A stretch of DNA of 64,000 bases from Aeoliella mucimassa. Lineage in GTDB: Bacteria; Planctomycetota; Planctomycetia; Pirellulales; Lacipirellulaceae. Below the pieces are notes generated by a model, which did not search any database, was not told the DNA's origin, and was given only the letters and a program-made list of their open reading frames with translations. The DNA is taken from positions 5,332,001 to 5,396,000 of the forward strand of contig NZ_CP036278.1 of assembly GCF_007748035.1 (NCBI RefSeq), written 5' to 3'. Positions 26,332 to 40,900 of this stretch are shown piece by piece. Within the stretch, counting starts at the first letter, position 1; each line of letters begins with the position of its first letter. The translations under genes and the position numbers were made by a program.

Positions 26332-27258
26332 ATGAAAATTGCGATTGTCGGCGTTGGCCACGTGGGAGCGGCGCTCGCTTACTCGCTGCTGAATCTTGAA
26401 ACAGCCAGCGAATTGATGCTGGTTGGCCGAAATCAAGGCCGACTGCAGGGCGAAACGCTCGATCTGCGCCACGCCAGCAGCTTTTTCGACGATCCCCCGC
26501 TTATTACCTACGGGCGGGTCGAGGATTGCCGCAACGCGGACATCATCGTTCTCACCCTGGCGGTCCCCCAGATCCAACTCGACCGTAACGCGATGGCCGC
26601 CGACAACGCGGCCCTGTTCCGCCAAGTCGTTCCGCTGCTTGCTGAGCAAAACCCCGCAGCTGTGCTGATTGTGGCCACCAACCCGGTGGAAGCCCTCACC
26701 CAATACACTATTGAGCTATCCGGTTTCCCACCCAGCCGAGTGATGGGGGCAGGCACGATTATCGACAGCTGCCGGTTCCGTCTGTCGCTATCCGAGCATC
26801 TATCGGTCCACCCCGACGACGTGCGGGCCTACGTACTCGGCGAACATGGTGATTCGCAGTTCCTATGGCAAAGCGGGGCCTCCGTAGGAGGCGTGACCCT
26901 CGATCCTGCGGATATCCCGCAAAGCATGATCGAGGCGGCTCGCTCGTCGGGCACCGACGTTTTTCGCCTTAAAGGGCATACCTGCTATGCGATTAGCGAG
27001 GCCCTGCAGCTTATCATCCGCAGTATCGCGGGCGACCGACTGCAAACGATGCCGGTTTCGACCCAGGTGAACCTAGGGGACGAATTCCCCCCACTTTGCC
27101 TGGCATTGCCGTGCATCGTCGGAAGAACTGGCGTCACCCGGCGTTTACAGCCGAAATTCTCGGAACAGGAATACCAGCAGTGGCTTACCTGCGGGCAAAG
27201 CGTCGCTCGCACCCTGGAAGCCATACGCGAGACATCGCCGGAACCAGTGGAAAACTAG
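26332..27258 (+). CDS. L-lactate/malate dehydrogenase family protein
   Basis: 308 residues, cytosolic NAD(P)-dependent 2-hydroxyacid dehydrogenase. The glycine motif is GVGHVG (7-12), then ATNPVEALTQ (115-124). Arg in DSCRFR (145-150) and the catalytic His in LGEHGDS (169-175) follow. The end of the second strand is LMLVGRN instead of the usual LVDxN; loss of the Asp that holds the adenosine ribose suggests a preference for NADP. The specificity loop is unusual (AVPQIQLDRNAM), so lactate against malate cannot be decided. The start at 26332 gives MKIAIVGVGHVG. Confidence 0.9.
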   Translation: MKIAIVGVGHVGAALAYSLLNLETASELMLVGRNQGRLQGETLDLRHASSFFDDPPLITYGRVEDCRNADIIVLTLAVPQIQLDRNAMAADNAALFRQVVPLLAEQNPAAVLIVATNPVEALTQYTIELSGFPPSRVMGAGTIIDSCRFRLSLSEHLSVHPDDVRAYVLGEHGDSQFLWQSGASVGGVTLDPADIPQSMIEAARSSGTDVFRLKGHTCYAISEALQLIIRSIAGDRLQTMPVSTQVNLGDEFPPLCLALPCIVGRTGVTRRLQPKFSEQEYQQWLTCGQSVARTLEAIRETSPEPVEN

Positions 27259-27484
27259 AGTCTTTTCGAGCTTAACCCGCTCCACAGGCAACTAATTCCA
27301 CAAACACTCCTGGCAAGTCACCTGGTCGGATCGCTCGACCTTACGGGGTACACCAATCGGGACGAGACGCACTTTTCGTAAGTGCACCCCCCGAACCACC
27401 CTTGCGGCTGTTGGTGTCGACTGTATATTAAGCGATTCGCACGATATCGCGGGTCGGTTGCGTCTGACTGGACGCGATCAGCGC

Positions 27485-27557
27485 GCTAGCGTAGCTCAAT
27501 TGGCAGAGCAGCGGTTTTGTAAACCGCAGGTTGTGGGTTCAAGTCCCTCCGCTAGCT
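27485..27557 (+). tRNA. tRNA-Thr (TGT)
   Basis: Full cloverleaf: acceptor GCTAGCG/CGCTAGC, D stem GCTC/GAGC, anticodon loop TTTGTAA, T loop TTCAAGT. CCA is not encoded. First of four tRNA genes in a row before tuf. Confidence 0.95.
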
Positions 27558-27770
27558 CTCTGGTGGGGCTTCGGCTAGTTGCCGCGGCAACGTGCGGCCG
27601 AAGCGATTGCAGACTTCCGGGAATGCAATCAGAAACCAAGTTCCAGCGACTCCAGCGTCCGCTTTTGCAAAAACGCCGGCAAAACCAGCACCAATACCGT
27701 GCGGGGGCTGCTAGCAAGCAGCATAAGCGACTAAGCGATGGGCTCGCAGAAGAACCGAAGTTTCCCATTC

Positions 27771-27853
27771 GGGAGGTTACCGAAGCGGTCAAACGGGACA
27801 GACTGTAAATCTGTTGGCTCATGCCTTCGTAGGTTCGAATCCTACACCTCCCA
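27771..27853 (+). tRNA. tRNA-Tyr (GTA)
   Basis: Acceptor GGGAGGT/ACCTCCC, anticodon GTA in ACAGACTGTAAATCTGT, long variable arm and T loop TTCGAAT. CCA is not encoded. Confidence 0.95.
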
Positions 27854-27947
27854 CTAGCGAAAGCGACAAACTTCGAGAAACTAACAGTTGTGGAAAGTCA
27901 GTCGAATGACTCTCCACAAGTGATCTCGAATGTAGTCACCCCTGCTT

Positions 27948-28018
27948 GCGGGTGTAGCTCAATGGTAGAGCAATAGCCTTCCAAGCTAAAGACGAGGGTT
28001 CGATTCCCTTCACCCGCT
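27948..28018 (+). tRNA. tRNA-Gly (TCC)
   Basis: Acceptor GCGGGTG/CACCCGC, anticodon TCC in CTTCCAA, T loop TTCGATT. CCA is not encoded. Confidence 0.94.
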
Positions 28019-28107
28019 TTGATGGGGGCTGTCGGCTATCGGCTCACGCCTTACAGCTTTATGATGTAAGCAGCGCCGAAAGCTAAGAGTCCACCACCGA
28101 AACAAAT

Positions 28108-28180
28108 GCTGCTGTAGCTCAGTTGGTAGAGCACGTCCTTGGTAAGGACGAGGTCACGCGTTCGAGTCGCGTCAGCAGCT
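28108..28180 (+). tRNA. tRNA-Thr (GGT)
   Basis: Acceptor GCTGCTG/CAGCAGC, anticodon GGT in CGTCCTTGGTAAGGACG, T loop TTCGAGT. It lies 76 bases before tuf. A Thr-Tyr-Gly-Thr tRNA run before tuf is a widespread bacterial arrangement. Confidence 0.95.
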
Positions 28181-28256
28181 TTTCGAGTGGTGACTTACCG
28201 GTTACCTTAATTGTTTCACCTTCAGTGTTTCCCAGGTATTTGAGTTAGGGACAAAA

Positions 28257-29456
<1,200 letters not shown>

Positions 29457-29473
29457 TTATAAAATCGGATACC

Positions 29474-29507
29474 GAATGGCGGGTGGCTCTACGGCCACCC
29501 GCCATTC
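29474..29507 (+). terminator. Hairpin after tuf
   Basis: A 14-bp perfect stem GAATGGCGGGTGGC / GCCACCCGCCATTC with a 6-base loop, but no T-run after it. It probably terminates or protects the tuf message. Confidence 0.65.
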
Positions 29508-29534
29508 ACCCTATCCGTAGATGCGATTTCATTT

Positions 29535-29610
29535 AGGGGCGTAGCTCAATTGGCAGAGCACTGGTTTCCAAAACCAGGGGTTGTGAGTTCGAGTCCCACC
29601 GCCCCTGCCA
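29535..29610 (+). tRNA. tRNA-Trp (CCA)
   Basis: Acceptor AGGGGCG/CGCCCCT, anticodon CCA in TTTCCAA, T loop TTCGAGT, discriminator G. The genomic CCA end (29608-29610) is present, unlike the other tRNAs here. It lies between tuf and secE, a conserved position. Confidence 0.95.
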
Positions 29611-29696
29611 TTTATTTTTGTTAGCTGCCGGGAGCGGAATCTGGCCGATGGCCGGTCGGACCGCAAGCGGCATTGGTCACTTGGCGGGAGTCGTCG

Positions 29697-30146
29697 GTGG
29701 GTGCCTACCTGCAAGAACTGTTTAAGTTCAATCTCTATAAACGTACCCAAGGGCGCGTTGTCCGTCAGCTAACCTTTGCGGCCTGCGCTATCATTGTTGC
29801 TTTGGGTTGCTGGTCGCTTTCCGGCGAACTGCAATCGATCGACAGCCAGCCCGTTCGGTACCTACTACCCTTTGGGCTGCTTCTGGCAGGTGTCTGGGCA
29901 TGCTTTCGCCTGATTCAGATGCCCCAGTTTGCCGACTTTCTCATTTCGGTCGAAGCCGAAATGAACAAAGTCGCCTGGCCCAAACGACGCGAGTTGATCA
30001 ACGCCACGATTGTGGTGATAGCAGTGATCTTCCTGCTGGCGATCCTGCTCTTCAGCTTCGACTTCATCCTTCAAGCATTGAAGGCCGGAGCAGAAGGCCT
30101 GATCAAGAAAGACACGGTTGACGCCGCTACCGAGCTGGCCAAGTAG
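29697..30146 (+). CDS. secE: Protein translocase subunit SecE
   Basis: Essential subunit of the SecYEG channel in the inner membrane. 149 residues. The C-terminal part has the signature FLISVEAEMNKVAWPKRREL followed by the conserved membrane helix VIAVIFLLAILLFSFDFIL. Two further hydrophobic segments near residues 30-75 make it a three-helix form, longer than the one-helix type. I choose the GTG at 29697 with GGGAG seven bases upstream; a TTG eight codons earlier is less likely. It is followed by nusG. Confidence 0.93.
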   Translation: MGAYLQELFKFNLYKRTQGRVVRQLTFAACAIIVALGCWSLSGELQSIDSQPVRYLLPFGLLLAGVWACFRLIQMPQFADFLISVEAEMNKVAWPKRRELINATIVVIAVIFLLAILLFSFDFILQALKAGAEGLIKKDTVDAATELAK

Positions 30147-30199
30147 TCTAACGCAACTCGCATATCTATCTCTCTACACCTCCCGTTTGGGGTTTGACT

Positions 30200-31081
30200 G
30201 TGAACGACGACGTCGAAAAACAGGAAGAATTGACGTCCGGCGATTCGGCCGCGGAACCAGTGGCTGGAGATCCAGCTGAAGATGCAACCCCGCTCGCTTC
30301 CGGCGACGCCGAGGCCCTGGAGGCAAATGTCTCCGGGCAAATGAAGGAAGTCGCCGATACCTCGGCCGACGAAGGTGCTGCCACCGAAGCCCTGGAAGAA
30401 GCTGCCGAGGAACTGGCAACCGAAACCGGCAACCAACCGGCCGACGGCGAGCCGACCCTTGAAGAGCTGGAAGCACTAGTCGACGACTCCGAGCCCGAAG
30501 TCACTCCCTCCGGCCCCATCGAAATCGATGTTCCCGAGGAAGAAGACATCGACCTGAAGTGGTACATCCTAAAGGTTCAAAGCAACCGCGAACGCTCCAT
30601 TGCCGACGCCCTTCGTCGCAAGATTGCCATCGAAGGACTGAACCGTTACTTCGGAGAGGTGAAAGTACCCACGGAGAATGTCACCGAATTCAAAGGTGGC
30701 AAGAAGAAAATCGTCGAACGCAAGCTTTGGCCTGGCTACATTGCCGTGGAAATGCACGTGAACGACGATACCTGGTTTGCGATTCGCGAGACTTCGGGAA
30801 TCGGCGATTTCACCGGCGCCGGCGGCAAGCCTGCTCCGATGGATCCCCACGAAGTCGCTAAATTCCAGCAAACCGAAGTGGAAGAGGCCGAGGAAGCTCC
30901 CAAGCTGGATATCAAGTTCAGCCCTGGCGACAAGGTCAAGGTCATGGAAGGCAACTTCGAGAACTTCGAAGGCGAGGTGAGCAGCATCGACGAAACACAC
31001 GGCCGTGTTACCGTGATGCTGAGCATTTTCGGTCGCCCCACCCCGGTGGAACTGGAGTACTGGCAGGTCGAAGGCCTGTAA
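30200..31081 (+). CDS. nusG: Transcription elongation/antitermination factor NusG, extended
   Basis: Binds RNA polymerase and couples it to the ribosome or Rho. 293 residues, far more than the usual 180. Residues 1-115 are a very acidic Ala/Glu/Asp-rich extension with no fold visible. The NGN domain starts at LKWYILKVQSNRERSIADAL and includes a GKKKIVERKLWPGYIAVEM segment. The KOW domain is FSPGDKVKVMEGNFENFEGEV to the end. The start is uncertain: GTG at 30200 with GGGG upstream, or TTG at 30194. It lies between secE and rplK, the normal position. Confidence 0.93.
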   Translation: MNDDVEKQEELTSGDSAAEPVAGDPAEDATPLASGDAEALEANVSGQMKEVADTSADEGAATEALEEAAEELATETGNQPADGEPTLEELEALVDDSEPEVTPSGPIEIDVPEEEDIDLKWYILKVQSNRERSIADALRRKIAIEGLNRYFGEVKVPTENVTEFKGGKKKIVERKLWPGYIAVEMHVNDDTWFAIRETSGIGDFTGAGGKPAPMDPHEVAKFQQTEVEEAEEAPKLDIKFSPGDKVKVMEGNFENFEGEVSSIDETHGRVTVMLSIFGRPTPVELEYWQVEGL

Positions 31082-31307
31082 TCGCCGCACTCCCCCACTC
31101 GGCGGGCCCGCTGAATCCTCTCGCCATGCTAGCACTTTTTCCGATTTGGCAACCTGGGCACTACTTTCGTGCCATTTTCGCCAAAGCGGACAAAGAAATT
31201 ACAAAAATCTATGCCCCCCTACTTTTCTTTTCCCAGCTAAGCGGGTAGAAAACAGGGCTCGGCAATGGTCGATATTCCTCACCTTTAAGCGCTCGAGCGA
31301 CTAGGTC

Positions 31308-31733
31308 ATGGCGAAGCAAGTTGTTGGCAAAGCAGCATTCCAAATTCCCGGTGGGCAGGCAACACCTGCTCCTCCTGTCGGTACTGCGCTCGGTAAGCAC
31401 GGCATTAATCTAGGCCAGTTTGTCCAAGCGTTTAACGATGCCACCAAAGAAGCAAACGGAATGATGATTCCGGTGGTGGTCACGGTCTACAACGACCGCA
31501 GCTTCGACTTCATCACCAAAAGCCCCCCCGCGGCAGTTTTGCTCAAGAAAGCAGCCGGCCTAGCGAAGGGCTCGGGTGTGCCGAATAAGACCAAGGTTGG
31601 CAAAGTTTCGACCGCTCAGCTGGAAGAAATCGCCACCACCAAGATGCAAGACCTCAACGCCCGCGATCTGGAGCACGCCGTGCGAATGATTGCCGGCACC
31701 GCCCGCAGCATGGGCATCGTGGTCGAAGGCTAA
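31308..31733 (+). CDS. rplK: 50S ribosomal protein L11
   Basis: 141 residues, full length. It begins [20 protein letters not shown] and has the proline-rich [23 protein letters not shown] hinge. The C-terminal rRNA-binding domain closes with [15 protein letters not shown]. It forms the GTPase-centre base with 23S rRNA. The C-terminal domain is not unusual. It follows nusG by 226 bases and precedes rplA. Confidence 0.97.
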   Translation: MAKQVVGKAAFQIPGGQATPAPPVGTALGKHGINLGQFVQAFNDATKEANGMMIPVVVTVYNDRSFDFITKSPPAAVLLKKAAGLAKGSGVPNKTKVGKVSTAQLEEIATTKMQDLNARDLEHAVRMIAGTARSMGIVVEG

Positions 31734-31851
31734 CATCGCCTGAAATCCACCAGTACACGCGTTTTTACCAAGCATAACCAAACGTGGGACGCCGGCTCAC
31801 CATCGAGACGGCGGTTTGAACCACACTTCTTCCGCGAAAGGGGGAAGCATC

Positions 31852-32529
31852 ATGCCAAAACTCACCAAGCGTCTCAAGGCATCGACTGCCAAGAAGCCGA
31901 AGAACCCGGTTCCTCTGGCCGAAGCCATCGAAACCCTCAAAGGTTACGACGCCACCAAGTTCGACCAATCGGTGGAAGTCGCCATGCGTCTGGGTGTCGA
32001 TCACACTCAGGCCGATCAAATCGTCCGTGGCTCGATCGTACTGCCCAACGGCATTGGCAAAGACCAACGAGTGGTCGTGTTTGCCAAAGGCCCTCAAGCT
32101 GAAGCAGCTACCGCAGCCGGAGCCGATGAAGTAGGCGACGAAGAGCTGGCCAAGAAGATCCTCGGCGGCTGGACCGATTTCGACGTCTGTATCGCAGCTC
32201 CCGACATGATGAAAGTAGTTGGTCCTCTCGGCCGCGTGCTCGGCCCTCGCGGGTTGATGCCTTCGCCTCGTGCGGGCACCGTGACCCCCGATGTAGCCAA
32301 GACCGTCGAAGAATATAAGGCGGGTAAGGTTGAGTTCCGTAACGACAAGGGTGGCAACATCCACGCAATCGTTGGCAAGCTGAGCTTCGACTCGGACAAG
32401 CTTAACGAGAACATCCAGGCGTTCATCGATCGCATCATCAGCATGAAACCTTCTGCTGTGAAGGGTGTTTACGTGAAGAGCGTGCACCTGAGTGCGACCA
32501 TGAGCCCGAGCGTTTGCGTAGCCATTTAA
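31852..32529 (+). CDS. rplA: 50S ribosomal protein L1
   Basis: 225 residues. Signature segments are [27 protein letters not shown] and [32 protein letters not shown]. It builds the L1 stalk of the ribosome and in many bacteria represses its own operon. The start at 31852 gives MPKLTKRLK, with GGGGGAAGC a few bases upstream; the earlier frame adds 12 unrelated residues. It follows rplK in the usual order. Confidence 0.97.
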   Translation: MPKLTKRLKASTAKKPKNPVPLAEAIETLKGYDATKFDQSVEVAMRLGVDHTQADQIVRGSIVLPNGIGKDQRVVVFAKGPQAEAATAAGADEVGDEELAKKILGGWTDFDVCIAAPDMMKVVGPLGRVLGPRGLMPSPRAGTVTPDVAKTVEEYKAGKVEFRNDKGGNIHAIVGKLSFDSDKLNENIQAFIDRIISMKPSAVKGVYVKSVHLSATMSPSVCVAI

Positions 32530-32583
32530 TTCAACAGGGTGAGCAGCCTGGCTGATCACCAACCCCTGACCCCCCCGACTGTC

Positions 32584-33114
32584 ATGAGTAAGCTTGTAAA
32601 AAACATGATTACCAACGAGCTAAAGTCTCGTTGGGATGGCGTGACCGACGCCCTGTTGGTGGATGTGGCCTCGCTCGAAGCCAACGACACCGTGGCGCTC
32701 CGCCGGCAACTGCGTGAAAAGAATATTCACCTGCTTGTGGTTAAGAACAGCCTGGCTCGCCGGGCTGCTGAGGGCACGACCCTAAGCCCTGCGTTCGATG
32801 GAACTGCTGGCACCACTGCTGTGGTGTGGGGTGCAGAAGACATCGTTTCGCTGGCCAAGGAAGTCACCAAGCTCTCGTCCAACAAAGAGTTCGAGAAGTT
32901 CACCGCCAAAGGCGGTGTAATGGACGGAACCAAGATCTCGCCCGAAGAGGTCAAGCAAGTCAGCAAGTGGCCAAGCCGCACAGAACAGCTCAGCATTCTG
33001 ATGGGTCAAATTCTATCGCCGGGTGCGACGCTGTCTGGTCAAATGCTTGCTGGTGGTGCTAACCTTGCCAGCCAGATCAAGCAGATCAGCGAAAAAGAAG
33101 ACGCCGCAGAATAG
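32584..33114 (+). CDS. rplJ: 50S ribosomal protein L10
   Basis: 176 residues. The N-terminal rRNA-binding domain has LLVDVASLEANDTVALRRQLREKNIHLLVVKNSLARRA. The C-terminal helix that carries L7/L12 dimers is ANLASQIKQISEKED. The start at 32584 gives MSKLVKNMI; the upstream frame is unrelated. It lies between rplA and rplL. Confidence 0.95.
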   Translation: MSKLVKNMITNELKSRWDGVTDALLVDVASLEANDTVALRRQLREKNIHLLVVKNSLARRAAEGTTLSPAFDGTAGTTAVVWGAEDIVSLAKEVTKLSSNKEFEKFTAKGGVMDGTKISPEEVKQVSKWPSRTEQLSILMGQILSPGATLSGQMLAGGANLASQIKQISEKEDAAE

Positions 33115-33251
33115 ATTCGAATCAACACTAAAATCAACTCGCAAGGTCTTTGGTGCAGCCTGAGTAGCGATTGCCAAGCCCCGCGAATACCGACACCGTC
33201 AATTGACAAGGCCCGCCCGCGGCCGATCCAGCGAGAAAGGGAACCGTAACC

Positions 33252-33659
33252 ATGAGCGACGAAGCAGTTGCCGAATACTCCGAAACCACCAAGGACCTCG
33301 GAGAGAAGATTATTGGCCTGACCCTCAAAGAGGCGAAGGAACTTAGCGATTACCTGAAGGACGTTCATGGTATTGAGCCCGCTTCGGGTGGTGGTGCCGT
33401 GATGATGGCTGCTCCCGCCGAAGGCGGTCCTGCCGCTGCGGAAGAGAAGACCGAATTCGACGTCGTGCTCGAAGGCTTCGGCGACAAGAAGATCGGCGTC
33501 ATCAAGGAAGTCCGCACCGCGACTGGCCTGGGTCTGAAGGAAGCCAAAGAAATGGTCGAAGGCTGCCCCAGCAAGGTCAAGGAAGGTATCTCGAAAGAAG
33601 ATGCCGAGAAGCTCAAGGAAGCTTTGGAAGCAGCTGGCGCTACGGTCTCCATCAAGTAG
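33252..33659 (+). CDS. rplL: 50S ribosomal protein L7/L12
   Basis: 135 residues. The N-terminal dimer domain, an Ala-rich hinge ([15 protein letters not shown]) and the C-terminal domain ([20 protein letters not shown], then [21 protein letters not shown]) are all present. It recruits translation factors to the ribosome. A good AGAAAGG site precedes the ATG at 33252. Confidence 0.97.
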   Translation: MSDEAVAEYSETTKDLGEKIIGLTLKEAKELSDYLKDVHGIEPASGGGAVMMAAPAEGGPAAAEEKTEFDVVLEGFGDKKIGVIKEVRTATGLGLKEAKEMVEGCPSKVKEGISKEDAEKLKEALEAAGATVSIK

Positions 33660-34083
33660 CACTCAATCGTGTTCCCTGCCCCTTCATGGTGCAGGTACGC
33701 GTGAGTGTCGCTGGATGCCGTTTCGCGTGGCAAGGTAAGGGGTGCGCGAATTTCGCCACCCCAACCTACCCACACCGCCTAGCCTGCGGGCTTTTTGTGC
33801 GTGGTGGAAGTTACGCGAGTGCCCATAGTGGTCGGTTTCTGGTATAACACCTTAACTGGCCACGCTTGCTTGCCTTCCCTTTCGGCCGATTGCATGAGCT
33901 TTCCGCTGCTGTCCATCCTCATCGCCCCTTCGGTGAAGTGCGAAGTAGGCCGCTGCGCGCCTTTGGTGCAGCCGGCCTTCCGTACGTTTATCGAAGTGAC
34001 TGGCGTATCTGCCCGCGTGTCGCCTCGGGCCCTTCACGTTCGATCAACGGACCCTTACGTCCAACCAATGGAGTAGTTCCGCC
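33660..34083. other. Spacer between rplL and rpoB
   Basis: About 420 bases. In many bacteria this spacer holds an attenuator or RNase III site. Here only a weak hairpin with a T-run (AGCC-TGC-GGGCTTTTT, 33780-33796) is seen; it could let part of the message through. No gene is supported. Confidence 0.4.
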
Positions 34084-37806
<3,723 letters not shown>

Positions 37807-37823
37807 GCAGGGTCACGGAAGGC

Positions 37824-37902
37824 TCACGCACAGGCGCATTAGCGTCAGGGAACACGTGAGCAAAACTGTTCATTTCTTTGCGATCTCACGCCTTGTGCGT
37901 GA
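37824..37902 (+). repeat. Inverted repeat between rpoB and rpoC
   Basis: TCACGCACAGGCG (37824-37836) can pair with CGCCTTGTGCGTGA (37889-37902), leaving one bulge and a 52-base loop. There is no T-tract, so a terminator is unlikely; an RNA-processing or stability hairpin is possible. Confidence 0.5.
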
Positions 37903-37927
37903 ACCATACCCATCCAGGAGCTAAAAC

Positions 37928-40900
37928 ATGAGCCTGCTCGAAACTTCCAACTTCGATCGCATTAACGACTATGCTTCGGTCAAAATCAGCTTGGCCCGTC
38001 CGCATGACATTCGTAGTTGGTCGTTCGGCGAAGTGAAGAAGCCCGAGACCATCAACTACCGGACTTATCGTCCGGAGAAGGATGGTCTGTTCTGCGAGCG
38101 GATCTTCGGTCCCGAGAAAGACTGGGAATGTGCCTGCGGTAAGTACCGTGGCATGAAGTACAAGGGCATGATTTGCGATCGCTGTGGTGTGAAAGTCACC
38201 CACAGCCGCGTGCGTCGCAAGCGGATGGGCCACATCGAGCTGGCCGCACCGATCGTGCATATCTGGTTCTTCAAGGCCATGCCAAGCCGCCTGGGTTCGC
38301 TGCTGGCGATGAAGACCACCAGCTTGGAGAAGGTGATCTACTTCCAGGATTATGTGGTGACCAATCCTGGTGATACCACGCTGAAGCCGCAACAACTTCT
38401 CACGGAAGAAGAGTTCCGCGCTGCACGCGAAGAATACGGCGAAGGTGCCTTCGAAGCCGACATGGGCGCCGAAGCCATTCGCAAGCTGCTGGGTGCACTC
38501 GACCTGGTAAAGCTTTCGGAAGAGTTGCGTGTAGAGCTCAAGGAGACTGGTTCGAAGCAAAAGGCCAAGGACCTGATCAACCGTCTGAAAACGGTAGAAG
38601 CCATTCGCGACTCCGACAACAAGCCAGAGTGGATGGTGCTCGACGTGATCCCCGTGATCCCGCCCGACCTGCGTCCGCTCGTGCTGCTCGACAGTGGCAA
38701 CTTCGCGACAAGCGACTTGAACGATCTATACCGCCGGATCATCAACCGCAACAACCGCTTGAAGAAGCTGGTCGACCTGAACGCTCCCGAAGTGATCATT
38801 CGCAACGAAAAGCGTATGCTCCAGCAGTCGGTCGATGCGTTGTTCGACAACAACCGCTGCAAGCGTCCAGTGCTCGGTAGCTCGAACCGCCCCCTCAAAT
38901 CGCTTACCGACATGATTAAAGGTAAGCAGGGTCGTTTCCGTGAAAACCTGCTTGGTAAGCGTGTCGACTACTCGGCACGTAGCGTGATCGTGGTCGGTCC
39001 GACCCTGCGTCTGCACCAATGTGGTCTCCCCAAGAAGATCGCCCTGGAACTGTACCAGCCGTTCATTATTCGCCGGCTCAAGGAGCTAGGGCATGCCGAC
39101 ACGATCAAGTCGGCCAAGAAGATGCTCGAGCGCAAGGACGAAGAGGTTTGGGATATCCTCGAAGAGGTGATCACCAACCACCCCGTGCTGCTGAACCGTG
39201 CTCCCACGCTGCACCGCATGGGTATTCAGGCTTTCGAACCGACACTGGTCGAAGGTAACGCGATCAACCTGCATCCGCTCGTGTGTAAGGGCTTCAACGC
39301 CGACTTCGACGGCGACCAAATGGCGGTTCACTTGCCGCTGTCGATCGAGGCTCAGGTGGAAGCTCACACGCTGATGATGAGCACGCACAACATCTTTAGC
39401 CCGGCCAATGGTGCCCCGATTATTAGCCCGTCGCAAGACGTGGTGATGGGTTGCTACTACATCACGATGAACGTGCCCGACTCCAAAGGCGACGGCATGA
39501 CGTTCAGCTCGATGGAAGAAGTCGAGATGGCCCATGCAGCCGGCAAGGTTAGCACCCATGCGAAGATCAAGGTGCGTTTGCCAAAAGATCGCTGCATGCG
39601 TGAAGAGATGGACAATCCAAACGCAAAGGGCAAGGTGATTGAAACCACGGTTGGCCGTGTGTTCTTCAACATGATCCTGCCTGAAGGCATGCCTTACTAC
39701 GACACCGCTTTGGTATCTCGTCAGTTGTCGAAGGTAATTAGCGACTGCTACGAGTTCCTCGGACGTCGTCGCACGATCGATCTGCTCGACGACATGAATC
39801 GTCTCGGCTTCAAGCAGTCGACACTCAGTGGTTTGTCGTTCGCAACCGACGACTTGGTCACCCCCGACAGCAAGGGCAAGATTCTCGCCGCGGCTGAGAA
39901 GGAAGTGCTCAAGCGTAATAAGCTGTACCAACGCGGTATCATCACCGAAGGTGAGCGGTACAACGGCGTGCTCGACGCCTGGACTCACGCTCGTGAAGAA
40001 ATCACCAGCGCGATGATGACCGCCCTGCAAAACGACTTCCGCGATGGCGGATACGTGAACCCAGTGTATTTGATGGCCCACTCCGGTGCTCGTGGTGGTG
40101 TCGAACAGATGCGTCAGCTGGGTGGTATGCGTGGTCTGATGGCCAAGCCAAGTGGTAAGATTATCGAGACCCCCATTAAAGCGAACTTCCGCGAAGGCCT
40201 GACGGTACTCGAGTACTTCAGCTCGACGCACGGTGCTCGTAAGGGTCTGGCCGATACTGCTTTGAAGACGGCCGACAGCGGTTACCTCACTCGTAAGCTA
40301 GCCGACGTCGCCCAAAACGTGGTCGTCACCATGCACGACTGCGGCACCACCAAGGGTATCACCAAGGGTATTATCTACCGTGGTGAAAAGGTCGAGGTGA
40401 GCCTCGCCGACTCGATCCGCGGTCGTGTTAGCCGTTCGAACATCGTGAACCCGATTACCGACGAAGTGATTGTTGGCGAAAGCGAACTCATCACCGGTCA
40501 AATCGCTGGCAAGATTGAGGAACTGGGTCTCGAGAAGATTCAGGTTCGCAGCGGCATGACCTGCGACGCCCCACTCGGTATCTGCCGCCTTTGCTACGGC
40601 ATGGACATGTCGACCGGTAACCTGGTCGAAGAAGGCATGGCCGTCGGTATCATCGCTGCCCAGAGTATTGGTGAACCTGGTACTCAGCTTACGATGCGTA
40701 CGTTCCACATCGGCGGCGTGGCCAGTGGTGACGTCGAGAAGAGCGATATCAAGGCTACCAAGGAAGGTATCGTCAAGTACGCCCGCCTGAAGGCTGTGGT
40801 TAACGCCGAAGGCGAACGCATCGTGCTCGCTCGCAACGGTGAGCTCTCCCTGGTCGACGAAAAAGGCCGCGAAATCGAGAAATACGACGTACCGACCGGT

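Noticed and set aside
28021-28060. Another copy of the long repeat
   Set aside because: Only a GCTGTCGGCTATCGGCT segment matches; it is too short to be called a copy.
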